A stretch of DNA of 59,661 nucleotides, from IMG/VR virus record IMGVR_UViG_3300015264_000004, positions 1 to 59,661 of that record. The stretch is one strand, 5' to 3'. Below, one piece after another: positions 56,971-59,661 of this stretch. The notes beneath the pieces were generated by a model. The model did no database searches. It saw nothing but the letters and a program-made list of their open reading frames with translations, and was not told where the DNA came from. Position numbers and translations under genes: made by a program. Within the stretch, counting starts at the first letter, position 1, and every line of letters begins with the position of its first letter. The stretch is from a virus.

Positions 56971-57464
56971 TAGATTTTTCCTTTTCTGGCCATGCTCTGC
57001 ATTGCGGCCGCTGCAATAGATGCCGCTTTTAAGAATTTGTCATGTACATACTCGACAGTTAAGTCATGATCCATTGTCAGCCTGCCAAGTTGACGGATCA
57101 TAATCATTTTCCAGTCGCGCCATGTATGTTCGTCGTCATGCTCAGGGCCGCCCCATTGCGCGTCTTGTCTCTCGCGTTCTGCGGTTATTTCCATGAAAAT
57201 CAAGTTGAGACTGTTAGCCTCGACTTCGCTGTCGATAAACTCTCTTGCGGCCTTCGTCCTGGCTGCGTCAATCGCTTGTTGTAGCTCTAATAGGCTGTCA
57301 GTTGTTACAGCGCTTGTCGTATCGCTGAAACATAAGCGCAGCGTGCCCTCACACTCAGGAATTACCCTGACAAGGTAGCCAAGCATAAAAGCCATTTCGC
57401 GGCCGTGTTCGTCGTGATATGGCACGATAATAAACGATGTAAGCTTTTGGTCTGGTAGTTCCAT
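56970..57464 (-). CDS. MazG-like/NTP-pyrophosphohydrolase-related protein
   Basis: 164 residues. The C-terminal part, ITAERERQDAQWGGPEHDDE then HTWRDW, resembles the phage group related to MazG-type hydrolases. The N-terminal 80 residues are a separate small domain. Placed between thyX-side genes and the exonuclease. Function is inferred from the motif only. Confidence 0.6.
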   Translation of the reverse strand: MELPDQKLTSFIIVPYHDEHGREMAFMLGYLVRVIPECEGTLRLCFSDTTSAVTTDSLLELQQAIDAARTKAAREFIDSEVEANSLNLIFMEITAERERQDAQWGGPEHDDEHTWRDWKMIMIRQLGRLTMDHDLTVEYVHDKFLKAASIAAAAMQSMARKGKI

Positions 57465-57465
57465 G

Positions 57466-57864
57466 CTAATCCCCTATTGTAATCTTAATACTATGCAAGG
57501 TGTCCTCTGACACGATGAAATTTGAATAAAATGCTGGTAAGAACACTACAGGCATATCGGCTGAGCGTGCTATCTGGATTTCATCGGTCACGCCTATACT
57601 TGTATCCCATCCTTCAAGCGTTAAGACTACCAGCTTATATGACAGGTCTAAAAATACCGTATCGTACCGTTTCCAGAATTCCCAATCCCTTGACATGGTA
57701 ACATGTGTTGTCATCGGATGATTATGTGAGATAGGCGAATAGACATTATAGCCAAGGTTAACCAGACGGCCCGCAGCCCTCGACAGGCAGTTAAAACGCT
57801 TGATACGTACATTCTCTAAATCATGACGATAAGGGCCGGCTAAATAGAGTAACGGTTTTGTCAT
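57466..57864 (-). CDS. DUF1937-like, nucleoside 2-deoxyribosyltransferase fold
   Basis: 132 residues. LLYLAGPYRHD, YSPISHNHPM, FWKRYDTVFLDLSYKLVVL and SIGVTDEI follow the pattern of the DUF1937/deoxyribosyltransferase-like fold, which may cleave or bind modified nucleosides. With ThyX and MazG-like neighbours it suggests control of the nucleotide pool. The exact reaction is unproven. Confidence 0.78.
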   Translation of the reverse strand: MTKPLLYLAGPYRHDLENVRIKRFNCLSRAAGRLVNLGYNVYSPISHNHPMTTHVTMSRDWEFWKRYDTVFLDLSYKLVVLTLEGWDTSIGVTDEIQIARSADMPVVFLPAFYSNFIVSEDTLHSIKITIGD

Positions 57865-57866
57865 CG

Positions 57867-58283
57867 CTAATCTTTCCTCTTTTCCAGATACAAATTAAAC
57901 AGGTCAGTATACATGTCAGCCGCGTTGTCATCGGCAACCCAAAACAAAAAGTCCTGTTCGCGCATGTCATCCGTGGTAACCGGCGTCGGGCTAATCTGTT
58001 TCATGTAGCTTGCCATTTGATCCGGTCTGACTTTGCCTTTCGATACCACTAGGAAAGTCAGGGCCGTTGTCTGTTCGTCACCTATGTGCATCGGAGCCAC
58101 AATAGCCTTGAAGCCGTCTCTATCGACAGGGAAAAACCAGTTCTGAAAGTCAACGACATACTGCGCAGCCGTAGCATTGTCAAAGATTATGATCCAATGC
58201 TTACCGCCTTGTAACTTTTGCCAAGTGTCCTGTGCTGACTCTTTGATATTGAAAAAGTCAGCCTTTGGTAGTGTGAAACCCAT
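57867..58283 (-). CDS. Unknown protein in the nucleotide operon
   Basis: 138 residues, alpha/beta, with many aromatic residues (KHWIIIFDNATAAQYVVDFQ). No catalytic motif recognised. It lies directly after the MazG gene, one base before the next start region. Confidence 0.55.
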   Translation of the reverse strand: MGFTLPKADFFNIKESAQDTWQKLQGGKHWIIIFDNATAAQYVVDFQNWFFPVDRDGFKAIVAPMHIGDEQTTALTFLVVSKGKVRPDQMASYMKQISPTPVTTDDMREQDFLFWVADDNAADMYTDLFNLYLEKRKD

Positions 58284-58285
58284 GA

Positions 58286-58678
58286 TTAATCCTGCGGTAT
58301 ATTGCTATGATCCAAACCACACGTAGGGCACACGCTACCCTGTAAATAATCTCGCGGTATGGTATTGTGATGTAGGTACGGTTGAATATTTTTCGCTTTC
58401 GACTGCCGGAAAGCCTCTATACCATCTTCAGTCACATCGCCGGTGTCTATCATAAGACGCATAGCAAAAGACACGTCGCCTAACTCTTTTTCTAATTCCC
58501 CGCGATTATCCCAGGGTGTCGAGGCTACAGGATTGCGTGTACTGTAGCCGTGGCGCATAATCTTACCTATCGCCTGTTGCGCTTCCCCTAATTCTTCACT
58601 CAGGAGCGCTAGGCGTTCGTGTTCGGCTGGTGTTAACGCGCAAAACATCGACATTACTTGCTTGTTATCATATTTCAT
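58286..58678 (-). CDS. MazG-like NTP pyrophosphohydrolase
   Basis: 130 residues from ATG 58678, overlapping the thyX stop (ATGA). LLSEELGEAQQAIGKIMRHG and LEKELGDVSFAMRLM give the EExxE and ExxD metal-binding motifs of MazG. A C-terminal CPTC may bind zinc. MazG-type enzymes hydrolyse (d)NTPs or ppGpp; next to thyX a dUTP or (d)NTP-sanitising role is plausible. Confidence 0.85.
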   Translation of the reverse strand: MKYDNKQVMSMFCALTPAEHERLALLSEELGEAQQAIGKIMRHGYSTRNPVASTPWDNRGELEKELGDVSFAMRLMIDTGDVTEDGIEAFRQSKAKNIQPYLHHNTIPRDYLQGSVCPTCGLDHSNIPQD

Positions 58679-59661
58679 ATTCCGCGCTCCTGACAGCCGC
58701 AATAAAACAAATGGCTCCCGCAAACCGGACATGGTTCGGAATTGTTACCAAAATTCGTTACGCAGCCTTTCGCAGCCTCTTTTGCCTTGTCGCATCCTTC
58801 AGGTTGCACAAACTGCCCGACATGCTTTGTTACCATCGCATCCCGGATGTGTGCTAACTCAGGCAGGTTTGGTAAGAAGTGACGCCGGTTTTCGTCCTTA
58901 AATTCCTTCCGGTACTGGTGGTACCCGCGCAGATTACCTTGTTTGCGGCAATCTTCCCTCGTATCTATAGGACAGTCGCAGGGTGTTGCCACATGTTCGA
59001 ATGGTGACCAATGGCCAGAGCCTAGCAACTTATCGAACAGGTCAACATCCTTGCGCATGTCCGGGGCTGTTTGATCGTGATTCAAGTATGACACCCTGGC
59101 GCAGCGCGCCGTAGATACCTGACGCAAATCCAGCAAGTTTACGGGGTCCACATTCCACATGCCTATTTCGGCATTGGTTACGTATGGTAAATGGTATTCA
59201 CCGGGTTTTAATTCCTGCGGCGTGCTGGTGTAATAAACCATCTGGATAGCATCGGCTAACGCTTTCATTTCGGGTTGTGCCGCAGGGTGACACCGTTGCC
59301 AGAAAAAGTTATCCCACTCCGTAGCCGTAAGAATCGCAGTTACCCACAACCACGGCTCAAGATAGCGATTGGCATGTTGCTTATGCAATCCCTCGACTTC
59401 GGTTAACTGCCTGACACAATGTACAGCGCTATTCTTTAGCGCTAGGATGCGAGCTAGGGCTGTCCGGGCTTTGACGGAATCTATATGTTGCGGCGCTTGC
59501 ATACCGGCCACGTTAGCGCCGTACCATATTGGCGTATACGGATCATTGCTAACCATGTCAAGTATGCGCTTTGACGGTATGGCGCGGCTTGACGCTAGAT
59601 TTTTTGAGATAGCGCGGTGCGTGTTTAGTTCCGCGTTAATAAGTTTCGGAAACGTAGCCTC
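58675..59661 (-). CDS. thyX: ThyX, main part (continues at 182-1)
   Basis: Right-hand piece of the thyX gene. After the signature it reads GLHKQHANRYLEPWLWVTAI and TATEWDNFFWQRCHP, the variant ThyX helices common in phages, and ends with a CPVCGSHLFYCGC cluster absent from most ThyX, probably a zinc site. The whole protein of 363 residues is longer than bacterial ThyX (about 220-250). The frame has no start inside this piece until 59556, which is internal. Confidence 0.93.
   Translation of the reverse strand, partial: EATFPKLINAELNTHRAISKNLASSRAIPSKRILDMVSNDPYTPIWYGANVAGMQAPQHIDSVKARTALARILALKNSAVHCVRQLTEVEGLHKQHANRYLEPWLWVTAILTATEWDNFFWQRCHPAAQPEMKALADAIQMVYYTSTPQELKPGEYHLPYVTNAEIGMWNVDPVNLLDLRQVSTARCARVSYLNHDQTAPDMRKDVDLFDKLLGSGHWSPFEHVATPCDCPIDTREDCRKQGNLRGYHQYRKEFKDENRRHFLPNLPELAHIRDAMVTKHVGQFVQPEGCDKAKEAAKGCVTNFGNNSEPCPVCGSHLFYCGCQERGI
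59585..59661. repeat. Terminal direct repeat, right copy (circular overlap)
   Basis: Exact copy of bases 1-77. Removing one copy leaves 59,584 bp and restores one uninterrupted thyX gene. Confidence 0.95.

Noticed and set aside
1-59661. tRNA genes
   Set aside because: No cloverleaf with a T-arm GTTCRA signature was found by eye; TTCGA strings fell in coding sequence. A tRNAscan run would be decisive.
1-59661. CRISPR array
   Set aside because: Repeats found are tandem without unique spacers, or promoter leaders in front of genes.
1-59661. Integrase, excisionase or att site
   Set aside because: No tyrosine or serine recombinase motif in any frame; the terminal repeat is explained by circular assembly.

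Overview
The window is one tailed bacteriophage genome (Caudoviricetes), apparently complete and circular as assembled. The first 77 bases recur exactly at the end (59585-59661), and the thyX gene reads without a break from 182 through base 1 into 59584-58675, so the unique length is 59,584 bp. Every gene I accept lies on the minus strand, so transcription runs from high to low coordinates. Head and tail genes (lambda-E-type capsid, S49 protease/scaffold, DUF935-like portal, tape measure with a frameshifted chaperone, fibre-like tip) point to a long non-contractile tail, that is, a siphovirus. No integrase or lysogeny cassette was seen. The host cannot be fixed. Sigma70-like promoters (TTGACA, 17 bp, TATAAT-like) and GAAAGG or AGGAGC ribosome-binding sites suit a Gram-negative host, but that is inference.

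Layout in transcription order. (1) About 0.78 kb, through the junction, down to 53.9 kb: a tight operon with stop/start overlaps holding a zinc-ribbon protein, thyX, a MazG-like pyrophosphohydrolase, DUF1937-like and DEDD-exonuclease genes, an RHH-like protein and unknowns; this is nucleotide metabolism. (2) 53.94-53.60 kb: an AT-rich gap with a 9-bp tandem repeat, a 30-bp tandem repeat and a possible Asn/Cys/His-rich reading frame broken by one UGA. (3) 53.6-46.1 kb: about fifteen small unknown genes, many behind near-identical promoter/operator cassettes; probably early accessory genes. (4) 45.98-31.6 kb: VRR-NUC nuclease, TerS-like protein, small genes, TerL, portal, protease/scaffold, decoration-like protein, capsid, connectors, tail tube. 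(5) 31.55-16.5 kb: tail chaperones with a -1 frameshift, tape measure, tail tip and receptor-binding protein, then membrane and lipoprotein genes that may be the lysis cassette. (6) 16.4-3 kb: MT-A70 methylase, TopoVI-A/Spo11-like TOPRIM protein, SF2 helicase, XRE-like regulator, SSB-like protein, PrimPol-type primase, UvrD-like helicase, Dam methylase. (7) 3-0.8 kb: small genes including SWIM and GIY-YIG proteins.

The most striking feature is regulatory. At least twelve promoters share an element reading (5'-3' on the minus strand) TGTAAAG-N4-CTTTACA or TGTAAAG-N4-TTTGACA, in which the right half of an 18-bp near-palindrome is the -35 box. It lies in front of the XRE-like gene, the zinc-ribbon/thyX operon, the packaging genes and most right-arm cassettes, so one regulator could control much of the genome. 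No DNA polymerase, replicative helicase or endolysin was recognised.
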